Positions 53,974-62,377 of a DNA stretch of 64,000 nt are shown piece after piece. Location of the stretch: the NCBI RefSeq assembly GCF_013426915.1, contig NZ_AP023180.1:248001-312000 (forward strand). The letters run 5' to 3'. The DNA is from Paraburkholderia sp. PGU19 (GTDB lineage Bacteria > Pseudomonadota > Gammaproteobacteria > Burkholderiales > Burkholderiaceae). The number at the start of each line of letters is the position of its first letter. Position 1 is the stretch's first letter. The translations under genes were made by a program, and so were the position numbers. A model generated the notes under the pieces. It did no database searches and had not been told where the DNA came from. It saw only the letters and a list, made by a program, of their open reading frames with translations.

Positions 53974-53988
53974 TTTGACGATACTAGT
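53961..53988. promoter_or_regulatory. Candidate GntR operator pair before the GntR gene
   Basis: ACTAGTAT at 53961-53968 and ATACTAGT at 53981-53988 form an 8-bp inverted repeat with 12 bases between. The plus-strand half extends to ACTAGTATGGTAGT and the minus-strand half reads ACTAGTATCGTC. It overlaps the last codons of the MFS gene and lies 15 bases before the GntR start, so it would give autoregulation. Confidence 0.75.
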
Positions 53989-54003
53989 CTTCGATTACCC
54001 GGT

Positions 54004-54849
54004 ATGGACACGAAAATTGCAAGCCCAAAGCCCGCGACGCGGCGCGAGAAGAAAACCGCCACGCTGACGGCTGCACCCGTCACGAGTCAGACCCGCGCGG
54101 TTTCCGACGGCGAAGTAAAAACGCCGCTGCGCGGTGCGCTGACGGGTTTGTCCGTCGAATCGCACGAACCGATCGGCAAGCAGATATTCCGCTCGTTGCG
54201 CGAGGCGATCTTTACGGGGCTGCTCGCGCCCGGCACGCCGCTTTCGGAGAAAGAGGTGTCGGAGATGTTTCAGGTGTCGCGGCAGCCTGTGCGCGAAGCC
54301 TTCATCAAGCTCGTCGAGGCCGGCGTGCTGCAGGTGTTGCCGCAGCGCGGCACCTTCGTGAAGCGGATCTCCCCGCGCAAGGTGCGCGAAGGGCGTTTCA
54401 TTCGCGAGGCCATCGAGGCGGCCGTCGTACGCAAGGCGGCTGTGGCTATCACCGATGCGCAACTGGCGGAACTTGCCGCGAATCTGCGCGAGCAGAAGGC
54501 TGCGTCCAGGCTCAACGACACAGCCGCGTTTCTTGCCTGCGATGAGCAGTTTCACTTCCTGATCGCACAGTCCATCGATTGCGTTGCGGCGTGGGAGACG
54601 ATCCAGGACATCAAGGCGCAGATGGATCGTGTGCGCTATCTGAGCCTGCATGAAGTGTCGCCGCTCGACTTGCTGATCAAGCAGCATGCGCTGATCGTGA
54701 GCGGGCTGAAGGCGCACGATCCCGATGCCGCGGAAAACGCGATGCGCGCGCATTTGCGGGAGATTCTGGTGTCGCTCGGGCCAGTGGCGCAGCTCAACCC
54801 GGACTGGTTCGAACCGGACGAGCCAGAAGCCGTGCGGTTGATGCTCTAA
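54004..54849 (+). CDS. GntR-family regulator, FadR subgroup (FCD domain)
   Basis: 281 residues. A low-complexity basic N-terminal 55 residues precede the winged HTH (about residues 60-125: KQIFRSLREAIFTGLLAPGT, then SEKEVSEMFQVSRQPVREAF). The FCD ligand domain follows (FIREAIEAAVVRKAAV, with FLACDEQFHFLIAQSI and the metal-binding His in IKQHALIVSGL). It is the probable repressor of the gulonate operon, with hexonate or a pathway intermediate as inducer. Transcribed in the same direction, just after the second MFS gene. Confidence 0.92.
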   Translation: MDTKIASPKPATRREKKTATLTAAPVTSQTRAVSDGEVKTPLRGALTGLSVESHEPIGKQIFRSLREAIFTGLLAPGTPLSEKEVSEMFQVSRQPVREAFIKLVEAGVLQVLPQRGTFVKRISPRKVREGRFIREAIEAAVVRKAAVAITDAQLAELAANLREQKAASRLNDTAAFLACDEQFHFLIAQSIDCVAAWETIQDIKAQMDRVRYLSLHEVSPLDLLIKQHALIVSGLKAHDPDAAENAMRAHLREILVSLGPVAQLNPDWFEPDEPEAVRLML

Positions 54850-55059
54850 CGCTTCTCGCGGTCTTTCGGTTCCACCGGCATCTCCGGATGATTCAACATC
54901 GCGGCGTCGAGGGTGAATCGCTGATGGTGAAGCCGTCAATCGTTTTCAAATAGCTTGAACCTGATTGTCGATGATTCGCTATCCATATTAAATGTTGCTC
55001 ATTGGTGGCGTGTACGGCGGCCGGGTCACCTTGTGGCAAACGGGGCTCCAGCTGGCACG

Positions 55060-55335
55060 CTAGTGGCGACCTGCCGCCATCGAATTGAGATGTGCAAGTT
55101 GCCCGTCTACCTCCGCATGCACGGTTTGCTGATAAACCTGTGCGGGAGTCCTGGCCGGGGTCGGCCCGGCATAGGGCGGAACCCATCGGCCGTTCGGCAG
55201 GCCGGCGGAATGGCTGATTGGCAACTGGAGCGAGTTGTTGGCGGGCTGCGCGATCGTAGCGACGCCACGGGTCGATTGAGCAAACGCCGTCGACGCTGTT
55301 ACGACCAGAACGATCGCGATAACTGTACGTTTCAT
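55060..55335 (-). CDS. DUF4148-like secreted protein
   Basis: 91 residues from ATG 55335 behind GGGGATC. Signal peptide MKRTVIAIVLVVTASTAFAQ with cleavage after AFA. The mature region has a Pro/Ala-rich middle and a C-terminal amphipathic helix with VYQQTVHAEVDGQLAHLN, resembling the DUF4148 layout, though the matching is loose. A second such gene is at 36791. Function unknown. Confidence 0.6.
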   Translation of the reverse strand: MKRTVIAIVLVVTASTAFAQSTRGVATIAQPANNSLQLPISHSAGLPNGRWVPPYAGPTPARTPAQVYQQTVHAEVDGQLAHLNSMAAGRH

Positions 55336-55566
55336 TTTGATCCCCAGGCGGTTAGGGACCGATCCCAGTGACTGGGCGGTGGAGATAACATAAGACCGAG
55401 GGTACGCCTTTTCGTTCAGGTCGGTCATCTCAGGGCGCTCGCTGTGAGCATCGATCAGCGAACGACGGCCTCTGGAGGACGAAGGACGGAGGCGTTCGCC
55501 GAAATCGCCGCCTTTCGCCCTTCAAGAAAACTATTGATCCGTTGTCGCTTTTGGCCGTGGTGGAAT

Positions 55567-56475
55567 TTAGTCCGTCGGGCTCGCAGCCTTGGCGGAGCCG
55601 CGCGTCGCGTCGACTGGCGAATTACGCTCCCTTTCCCGCGCAAGCAACTGCTGCTTCAACATGAGTGCCTCGCTATTGTCGTGCTGCAATGAAAGCGCCC
55701 AAAAAACGCCCGAGCGCGCCATGCGCAGGTCGTTTTTCTCGAGACCGCTGTGTGCTCGCGCAAGTGCGAGCGCCATCAGCCTGTGATTCTTGTCGCTATC
55801 TCTCCCGCTGTTCGAAACCGAACTCTGCGAGGAGACTGATTGTGACGGCTGTGGCGTCGCGGTCGAAGGCTGGGCCAGTTCAGGCACGGCGACCGGTGCA
55901 GGCATTGTTTCTGTTGTCGTTGTCGAGTTTTGCGCTATTGCTGGATTGTTCGCCGAGCCTCGCGCCATTGCGGGCGCATCTGCGGCCGCGGTCCGCCGCG
56001 CCTCGCTCGTGCCATTTGCCGTTACGCTTCCTTGCACTGTGTTCGATGCCGCTACCGGTTCTCCATCGGCGGAGCCACTATGGCGGTGAACCAATACCAC
56101 TGCGGCGCAAAGCACGACTAATGCCACCAGAGTGAGTGCTACCCCCGTTTTCATACGCCAACCACGGAAACCGCCTGGCGATGGCGAAGGTGAACGCGCG
56201 TCGCCATCCGGGTCGGCAACGGCCGGTCGGACGAAAGACGTCAGCCGGGACCTCCACATGTGGCCCCCGGGCGCAACGTTTGGACGCGCGGCTGTAGCGC
56301 TTGCCGTTTTGGATGCCGTTGCGGCGTTGGGTTTCGTCGTCGAGGTGCGTTCGCTGGACGCTAGCCTCGCAGGCGCTCCGCATTGTGGACAAAAATTAAC
56401 AGGCTCGGATAACCTACCGCCGCAATGCGCGCACGTGGTCAAAAAAATCGGGCGACGAGCGGTTTGCGCGTCCAT
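55567..56475 (-). CDS. Zinc-ribbon membrane protein
   Basis: 302 residues from ATG 56475. The N-terminus has a zinc ribbon with two CxxC knuckles (TTCAHCGGRL near residue 14 and NFCPQCGAP near 28). A low-complexity Ser/Thr/Ala linker leads to one transmembrane helix at about residues 112-135 (VALTLVALVVLCAAVVLV), and the periplasmic side has a Ser/Ala/Thr/Gln-rich linker before a C-terminal helical region (MALALARAHSGLEKNDL and SLQHDNSEALMLKQQLLARERER). The domain order is the reverse of a cell-envelope regulator and I cannot name a function. The start has no strong ribosome binding site. Confidence 0.75.
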   Translation of the reverse strand: MDAQTARRPIFLTTCAHCGGRLSEPVNFCPQCGAPARLASSERTSTTKPNAATASKTASATAARPNVAPGGHMWRSRLTSFVRPAVADPDGDARSPSPSPGGFRGWRMKTGVALTLVALVVLCAAVVLVHRHSGSADGEPVAASNTVQGSVTANGTSEARRTAAADAPAMARGSANNPAIAQNSTTTTETMPAPVAVPELAQPSTATPQPSQSVSSQSSVSNSGRDSDKNHRLMALALARAHSGLEKNDLRMARSGVFWALSLQHDNSEALMLKQQLLARERERNSPVDATRGSAKAASPTD

Positions 56476-57133
56476 CGTTAAGTGTTCCCCCGTATGAATG
56501 CAACTGCTCCATGGTGCGAACCGATACCGCGATCGCAATAAGATAAGACGAATAGAAAACGGAGCGGGGCAGACTGCCAATATCGGTCAGCGGCGCACCA
56601 GCGTCAACCCGCTATCCAGAATTACGCAAGCACGCATCGGTCATAAGTTAGCCCTTCGGCGCAAATCAGAAGATGGATCGTTTAGTAGGGTCGATGTATT
56701 TTTCTGCCGAAATTGCGAATGTTCATGGCGGCTTTCGTTTCCGCGAACACTACGTCGGCGAGTCGATGCCTTGGACACATGTGTCTCGCGCAAAGAGAAG
56801 ATTTCGCAAGAATAGATAATGGATACGTGTTTCTGATTGCCATACGTTTAGGAATAGAAAATAAACATCATTAATTCAAGAAGCAGCCGCAATTGGAAAG
56901 TCGTAAGCAAATCTGATTGCTCAAGGTTGAAAGATCCGCGACGGTTTTGCTTAAGAAAGTGCGCACGACTCAAGCACACGTCGCCTGGCATATAACGAGT
57001 ACATTGCCTTCAGATTACAAATTGGACATCTGGCACAAATCCAACGTGGTAGTCATCCGGGTTGAGGTACGCTCGACTCATGCTGGCTCCCATTCAAGGG
57101 GCGACTTCATGGCTTTCAGCGGAGAAAGGACCG
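56476..57133. other. Gene-free region upstream of the cytochrome c gene
   Basis: 658 bases with lower GC in 56800-57000. No gene is supported. The last 30 bases contain AGAAAGGACC, the ribosome binding site of the cytochrome gene. Promoters for both flanking genes probably lie here. Confidence 0.5.
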
Positions 57134-57862
57134 ATGTTGGAAAGGGCAAGGTTGTTCAATGCGAGCGTCCCGGACAGGAGCGCGTGGCGCGCAAGAAAGG
57201 TTTCGTTTTGCGCGCGTATCCTGTTAGGCGGTGCACAACTGGGTATATTCGTGTCGTTAGGCACATTCGCGAGTGCGGGCTTCGCGCAAGGCAATGCCAT
57301 TGCTGCGGTTGGAGCCACACCGACACAGATTCCTTCGATCGCGACTTGCGTCGCGTGTCACGGCGCGTTGGGTGCCGGCGAAGCGTCCGGCGCGCCGCGA
57401 CTCGCGGGCAAGGATCCGCAGTACCTTGCCCACGCGTTGTCGATGTTCAAGGCAGGCACGCGCATCAGTGTGCCGATGCAGGCGGTGGCGCAGAACCTCA
57501 CGGACAACGATATGCATGCGCTTGCCATGTTCTTCTCCGAGCAGAACCCGCCGATCGTGAAGGTTTCTCCGCCGCCTTCGCAAACGCTCGTGGTGGCGGG
57601 CCGGCAACTGGCGGAGAAGGGCGCGGGCGCTAGTGTTCCTGCGTGTTTCAGTTGTCACGCCGCAGGCGGCAAAGGCGATGGCGCGCGATTCCCGTCGATT
57701 GCGGGCGAGCCGTCCGCGTTCACGATCGCACGGTTGCACGAATTCCAGGCGCGCGCGAAGTCCGCGCCGCCGAAGTCGGGCACGATGACGGCCGTTGCTG
57801 CTGAACTCGACGAACAGCAGATTGAACAGGTCGCCGCCTATCTGTCCGTGACAGGGCCGTGA
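57134..57862 (+). CDS. Dihaem cytochrome c, c4-like
   Basis: 242 residues from ATG 57134, chosen for AGAAAGGACC just before it; the frame is open 24 codons further left. A 50-residue charged N-terminus leads to a hydrophobic segment and cleavage at GFAQG, so it is periplasmic. Two CxxCH haem sites, CVACHG near residue 74 and CFSCHA near 172, each with a later Met ligand in typical GAPRLAGKDPQYLAHALSMFKAG and FPSIAGEPSAFTIARLHEFQ segments. This is the two-domain c4 pattern, able to pass electrons to terminal oxidases or alcohol and sorbose dehydrogenases. No oxidase or dehydrogenase gene is adjacent. Confidence 0.9.
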   Translation: MLERARLFNASVPDRSAWRARKVSFCARILLGGAQLGIFVSLGTFASAGFAQGNAIAAVGATPTQIPSIATCVACHGALGAGEASGAPRLAGKDPQYLAHALSMFKAGTRISVPMQAVAQNLTDNDMHALAMFFSEQNPPIVKVSPPPSQTLVVAGRQLAEKGAGASVPACFSCHAAGGKGDGARFPSIAGEPSAFTIARLHEFQARAKSAPPKSGTMTAVAAELDEQQIEQVAAYLSVTGP

Positions 57863-58113
57863 CGTGACTGCCAGGTAGCGCGCGTTCCGTTACGACGTGT
57901 CGATCTCGCTCATTCATCGATCTTTATCGCGACAGGTCGCAATGGAATAAGAGTGGCTCGCTCTTCGCCGAACGCTTTGTTCTATTGTTCGAGGCTTGCG
58001 GGTGAGCCCGGTCGACAGGACGACTGGTAGCGCGTGGCGCGGTCGACGAGGCTCAATGGGCGCTAGCGTGACAAGACTGCCGGATACGTCCCGGGCAGTC
58101 TTTGGGATGCGAC

Positions 58114-59046
58114 TCAAATGTCGGCGTAGTCGATACCGGTCAGAACACCTAAGTGCGCAACGGTGGTGAAATGCGACGTTTGCTTCGTATCGATGTCCAG
58201 CTCGCGCACGTTGCCGCCCAGATCGGTCACGAAGGCGCGGCGCCCACGTGGGTCCAGAGACACGCCAATCCCCTCTTTCAGATCGTGGGCGAGCACCTGG
58301 CGATCAACCAGCCCGGACGCCGTGATTCGTGCGCGATTCAAAGTATTTCCGTCATGCGTATCGTCGCCACGATCCGTCCAGTAAAGCATGCTATCGCGGT
58401 GATCGATATCGAGGTCGATCGGTTCGGGCAGATCGGCCAGCAAACATTCGATGTCCGGGCGTCGATCGGGTGTCGCGGCAGGCGGCAACTCGATCCCCGC
58501 CCTGAAGATGCGGCCCTCTCCACCATCCGGTGGTCCCTTTTGCGTCCAGTAGACGTGCCCGTTCGCCTTATCCAATACGATGCCTACGCAATGGCGAGTC
58601 GCGTCGCCCGTATCCTCGGGGAAATTCCCGGTGCGGACGAGTTCCGTCACCTCGCTGCCATCCAGCCGCGCGCGCATGACTCGCATGCCTTCGCGATCGC
58701 ACCAGTAAAGGTGGCCGCCTTCCTTGTCCAGCACCAGTTCCTTGGGTGTCCCGGCCTTACCGGAAGGCACCAGTACACGATGCTCGCTTCCGTCGAGCTT
58801 CGCGCATTCGATCGTGCCGTCGTTCGGAGGAACTGCGCCCGAAGCCGGATCGTCATCGACCAGATGGATGCCGGTTCCCATGTTGGTCCAGTAGACCATC
58901 TGGCTTTCAGCATCGACCTTGATGCCGTCGGGTGTGCGCGTAAGGTTCGCGATGATCACCTCGTGTGAACCGTCCGGTGATAGAGCGATGATCGCCGGTG
59001 GACGTGCTTGCAGGATATACAGCGTACCGCCATTCTTCGTAGTCAC
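58114..59046 (-). CDS. YWTD-repeat beta-propeller protein
   Basis: 310 residues starting at GTG 59046 with GGAGG upstream. It carries successive YWTN, YWCD, YWTQ and YWTD signatures about 45-60 residues apart, the blade marker of low-density-lipoprotein-receptor-type six-bladed propellers. No signal peptide or membrane helix is visible, so it would be cytoplasmic unless it uses an unrecognised route. Similar bacterial proteins resemble SMP-30/gluconolactonase propellers. The ligand is unknown, and it has no operon partner. Confidence 0.8.
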   Translation of the reverse strand: MTTKNGGTLYILQARPPAIIALSPDGSHEVIIANLTRTPDGIKVDAESQMVYWTNMGTGIHLVDDDPASGAVPPNDGTIECAKLDGSEHRVLVPSGKAGTPKELVLDKEGGHLYWCDREGMRVMRARLDGSEVTELVRTGNFPEDTGDATRHCVGIVLDKANGHVYWTQKGPPDGGEGRIFRAGIELPPAATPDRRPDIECLLADLPEPIDLDIDHRDSMLYWTDRGDDTHDGNTLNRARITASGLVDRQVLAHDLKEGIGVSLDPRGRRAFVTDLGGNVRELDIDTKQTSHFTTVAHLGVLTGIDYADI

Positions 59047-59746
59047 AGTCAATACCCTCCATGAGGTCGCTATAAGCATCGTCGTACTGGCGGAGTAAAT
59101 CTGTCTACCCGCCGCTGCTGAGCCGTTCCGGACAGACTACCTTAAATTGCGCGAGGGCTCCGGGTAGGGTGCGACTGTTGTCGAGCATTGTCACGCGCGC
59201 GAAATGAATGCGAACACGATCGTGTCATGTCATCCGGCTAGCTGCTTTCGTCCGGAGTTGGAGTTAGTTCACGACGCACATTCGAAATGTCGCAAGGGTG
59301 TCGTGATGCGGCTATTCGCTGCAATGTTGCGCAGAGTGAGAAGCGGTTCGATTACTTTCGATAATCGTTTATGAAATCTTTACGGGAAGGCTGCAATTCT
59401 TTCGATGAACTGCAATGTCGATACCCATAGAATCGCGACGCTGCGGATGCGCGAGTGCAAAGTGGATCTTATTCGATGCGTGACTAGCCATTACAGTGCC
59501 GGCGGATCTTCCATTAATTCTTTGTCAAATGAGCGCGCGTTATCTAGAGCTGCTGGATGGACGGGGATCATGCACACGTCCTGGAGTGCCTTTACGGATT
59601 GATCGATACAGGTATCGTCGATACGAATGACCACGGTGGCAGCAGCGTCTGGCAGGAACAAAGCCGCATGCTGTCCTCTTCGACGATTGCCAATCTCAAA
59701 ATAGATCGTTATACTTGAGCAAGTAATCAGTCATTTAAGGCAGTTC
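59047..59746. other. Gene-free region upstream of the TetR gene
   Basis: 700 bases without a convincing gene. A 53-codon plus-strand frame at 59557-59718 (MDGDHAHVLECLYGLID start) has a good N-terminal helix but no ribosome binding site, and its upstream frame reads SARYLELLDG in another phase, so it may be a shifted, decayed gene. The final 30 bases hold the TetR operator at 59716-59735. Confidence 0.4.
59716..59735. promoter_or_regulatory. Candidate TetR operator upstream of its own gene
   Basis: On the minus strand this reads AATGACTGATTACTTGCTCA. It matches the site at 60330-60355 in 15 of 20 positions (AATGANTGATTNNNNGCTCA). It ends 11 bases before the TetR start. Confidence 0.7.
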
Positions 59747-60316
59747 ATGGCCCGTCCGTTGAGTCCCGAAAAACGTAGTGCCCTGTTGGAATCCGCAACG
59801 CAAGCCGTCGCTGAACTGGGCGTGCAGGCTTCCACGGCGAGCATCGCGCGGGGCGCCGGCGTGGCGGAGGGCACGCTGTTCACGTACTTCGAGAGCAAGG
59901 AAGCATTGTTCCAGGAACTGTATCTGCACCTCAAGCGCGGGCTGGCCGACGCCGTGATGCCTGACTATCCCACGGGAGCCGACTACATGCAGCGCATGCA
60001 GCACGTGTTCGAACGGTACGTGAACTGGGGACTGGCCAATCCGGCTGCGCGGTTCGCTGTCGTCCGGCTTGCGGGTTCGGGGCAGATATCGGACGACACG
60101 CGCTCACAGGGCATCGAGCGATTTCTGGCCGTCGCGCAGATGATGCAGGATGGCGTACGCGACGGCGTGTTGGTCGATGCGCCGATCAGCTTTCTGTCGT
60201 CGTTGATCGAGCACATTGCCGACACGACGATCGAACATATCGAAAGGCACCCCAAGGACGCTGCGCTTCAAAGGAAGCTCGGCTTTCGCGTGCTGTGGCG
60301 CGCTATCACGACGTAA
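59747..60316 (+). CDS. TetR-family transcriptional repressor
   Basis: 189 residues. HTH at about residues 25-45: ASTASIARGAGVAEGTLFTYF, then SKEALFQELY, the conserved start of the family. The C-terminal ligand domain is helical and unremarkable. It regulates itself and the SDR gene 76 bases downstream, judging by the shared operator motif. The ATG follows the operator by 11 bases, so repressor binding would block initiation. Confidence 0.93.
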   Translation: MARPLSPEKRSALLESATQAVAELGVQASTASIARGAGVAEGTLFTYFESKEALFQELYLHLKRGLADAVMPDYPTGADYMQRMQHVFERYVNWGLANPAARFAVVRLAGSGQISDDTRSQGIERFLAVAQMMQDGVRDGVLVDAPISFLSSLIEHIADTTIEHIERHPKDAALQRKLGFRVLWRAITT

Positions 60317-60329
60317 TTTTTTTATGCAA

Positions 60330-60355
60330 TTAATGAGTGATTGGGCGCTCATTAA
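60330..60355. promoter_or_regulatory. Candidate TetR operator upstream of the SDR gene
   Basis: TTAATGAG at 60330-60337 and CTCATTAA at 60348-60355 form an 8-bp palindrome with a 10-base spacer. It sits between the TetR stop and the SDR start. Confidence 0.75.
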
Positions 60356-60392
60356 CGCGTACTCACCAGGTTTGCGAAAGGAGAACGACATC

Positions 60393-61238
60393 ATGTCCAG
60401 TCAGAAGTGGTTCATCACGGGAGCCTCCGGCGGTCTGGGGCTCGCCCTCACGGAAAAAGCGCTGGCGCAAGGGCATCGCGTGGTTGCAGCGGTGCGTCGC
60501 ATCGAGGGAATGCGGGCACTGAAACAGATCTATGCTGACCTGCTCGAAGTGGAGTCGGTGGACGTGACTGATCGCGAGCAGGTTCAGGCGGCCGCAGCAC
60601 GTCATCCCGATGTCGACGTGGTGGTCAACAACGCGGGCGGCGCGGTTTTCGGCGCGATGGAGGAAATGAGTGACGCCGATATCGAGCAGCAGATCGCGCT
60701 GAACCTGCTGGGGCCCATCCACGTCACGCGGGCGTTTCTCGGCGCATTGCGCGCGAAACAGGGCGGCACGTTCATCCATCTCAGCAGCGTCGGCGGACGG
60801 GCCGCGTTCCCCGGAGGCTCGATGTATCACGCTGCGAAGTTCGGTCTGGAGGGCTTCGCCGAAGCGGTCAGCCAGGAAGTCGCCGAGTTCGGCATCAAGA
60901 CCATCATTATCGAACCGGGCTCCATCAAGACGGGCTTCGTGGCGAATATCCGCTGGACGCCGCAACTCGACCAGTACAAGGACAGCACGGTTGCCAGGCT
61001 GCGTCGATGGATCGAGGAAAACGGTGAAACAGATGCTTCGGGTGATCCGGTGAGAATGGCTGAAGCGATCTATACGATCAGCCAGATGCCGGAGCCGCCG
61101 CTGCGCACCGTTCTCGGCGGCGATGCCTATGCTGTGCTGGAAGCGGGCTATACCCGGAGTCTGGCCGCGCTGCGCGCGCAAAAGGATCTCGCCGGGTCTG
61201 TGATGTTCGAAGGTAAGTCCGGCTTCATACCCGAGTGA
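60393..61238 (+). CDS. Short-chain dehydrogenase/reductase (SDR)
   Basis: 281 residues from ATG 60393 behind AAAGGAG; the frame continues upstream through the operator but that part is not coding. The NAD(P) motif TGASGGLG is at residues 9-16, NNAGG near 83, and the catalytic Ser-Tyr-Lys set in SSVGGRAAF and YHAAKFG (residues about 131-155). A typical classical SDR oxidoreductase of unknown substrate, controlled by the TetR gene. A 22-codon SDR-like stump follows in the same direction. Confidence 0.93.
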   Translation: MSSQKWFITGASGGLGLALTEKALAQGHRVVAAVRRIEGMRALKQIYADLLEVESVDVTDREQVQAAAARHPDVDVVVNNAGGAVFGAMEEMSDADIEQQIALNLLGPIHVTRAFLGALRAKQGGTFIHLSSVGGRAAFPGGSMYHAAKFGLEGFAEAVSQEVAEFGIKTIIIEPGSIKTGFVANIRWTPQLDQYKDSTVARLRRWIEENGETDASGDPVRMAEAIYTISQMPEPPLRTVLGGDAYAVLEAGYTRSLAALRAQKDLAGSVMFEGKSGFIPE

Positions 61239-61299
61239 CGAGCTTTCACGTCTTCAATGCCGATGCGTCATCCCGGCGTATATCAAGGGTTAAACGATC

Positions 61300-61365
61300 A
61301 TGTTCAAAGTCTGGTTGATTAGCGGTGCGTCCCGAGGGTTGGGCCGCATCATGCCCCCGGAGTAA
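61300..61365 (+). pseudogene. 22-codon remnant of a second SDR gene
   Basis: From ATG 61300 the frame reads MFKVWLISGASRGLGR followed by a few residues and a TAA. This is the first strand and TGxxxGxG loop of a short-chain dehydrogenase, but the rest of the gene is missing and the sequence joins directly to the next gene. A simple internal deletion of an ancestral SDR gene explains it best. Confidence 0.7.
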
Positions 61366-61369
61366 GACG

Positions 61370-62050
61370 ATGCGTATTGTTCTGATCGGCGCAACCGGCA
61401 TGGTGGGCGAAGGCGTATTGCGAGCGTGCCTGAAGGCACGCGACGTCACCGAGATCATCGTGATCAGCCGGCGTGCGCTACAAGGTTACGACGATCCACG
61501 ACTCAAGGTCGTCATCACGCCACATCTGGAGCGCTTTCAAGCCGAGGGCGACGTTTTCTCCAACGTCGATGCGTGCTTTTTCTGCGTGGGTGTTTCGTCC
61601 TTCCGTATGTCCGAGGCGGCGTATCGCGCGGTGACCTGCGATCTCACGCTTCATGTCGCGCAAGAACTGCTTCGCATAAGCCCTGCGATGACGATGGTGT
61701 ACGTATCTGGCGCTGGCGCCGACAGCAGCGAGCAGGGCAAGACCATGTGGGCCCGCATCCGCGGAAAAACCGAGAACACGTTGCAGCGGCTCTCATTTCG
61801 GCAAGTCGTGATTTTTCGGCCCGCCGCCATCATTCCCGAGGACGGCATCCGGTCGCGCACCGCCGTGTATCGATGGATGTATGTCCTGCTCAAGCCGTTT
61901 CTGATTCTGGCCCGCCGCATCTCGCCTGAGCATGTGTTGACAACGTCGGTTGTCGGCGACGCCATGCTCAATGCGGTGCGTCACGGCGCACCACGGTCCA
62001 TCCTGAATCCAGCGGATATTTATCGCTTGGCCATCATCTCGCAGGGTTGA
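61370..62050 (+). CDS. NAD(P)-binding protein, epimerase-like (atypical SDR)
   Basis: 226 residues from ATG 61370 behind GGAGTAAG. It begins MRIVLIGATGMVGEGVLRACL with the GxxGxxG nucleotide motif, then EIIVISRRALQGYDDPRLKVVITPHL. This is the NAD(P)-binding domain of extended or atypical SDR proteins (HSCARG/NmrA/YbjT-like). The active-site Tyr-x3-Lys is not evident. It may be in an operon with the upstream SDR genes; five bases separate its start from the end of the SDR stump. Confidence 0.85.
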   Translation: MRIVLIGATGMVGEGVLRACLKARDVTEIIVISRRALQGYDDPRLKVVITPHLERFQAEGDVFSNVDACFFCVGVSSFRMSEAAYRAVTCDLTLHVAQELLRISPAMTMVYVSGAGADSSEQGKTMWARIRGKTENTLQRLSFRQVVIFRPAAIIPEDGIRSRTAVYRWMYVLLKPFLILARRISPEHVLTTSVVGDAMLNAVRHGAPRSILNPADIYRLAIISQG

Positions 62051-62377
62051 TCCGATGGTGGACGCGTTGGTGCTCCGCAGCGCAGCACCCACGCTGCGAA
62101 TCGTCTTTCATGCTGGTAGAAACGAAGACGAGTGGAGTACGTATCGGGCAGTACATAGATGTGTTCGCCATGATCCGGATTCGACGTCGCAGCGTCGCAG
62201 TGCTGCCTGAATCGCGCCTAATCATATGAACGAACCGCGATAAATCGGCCATTGCCTTGAAATACGCATGGTGTAACGTATGCTGCCTTCGTGTGCGCCT
62301 ATCTCCTTGGGTAGCGCAGCGAATGTGAGACTGCCCTCGGGTTTGGAGCGGTCGCGCAAAAACAGGAGGGCAAGACC
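62051..62377. other. Gene-free region upstream of glgP
   Basis: 327 bases without a supported gene. The right end contains AGGAGGG at 62364-62370, the ribosome binding site of glgP. Confidence 0.55.

Noticed and set aside
59557..59718. 53-codon frame as a real gene
   Set aside because: No ribosome binding site, and the homologous-looking upstream part is in another reading phase, so it looks decayed.
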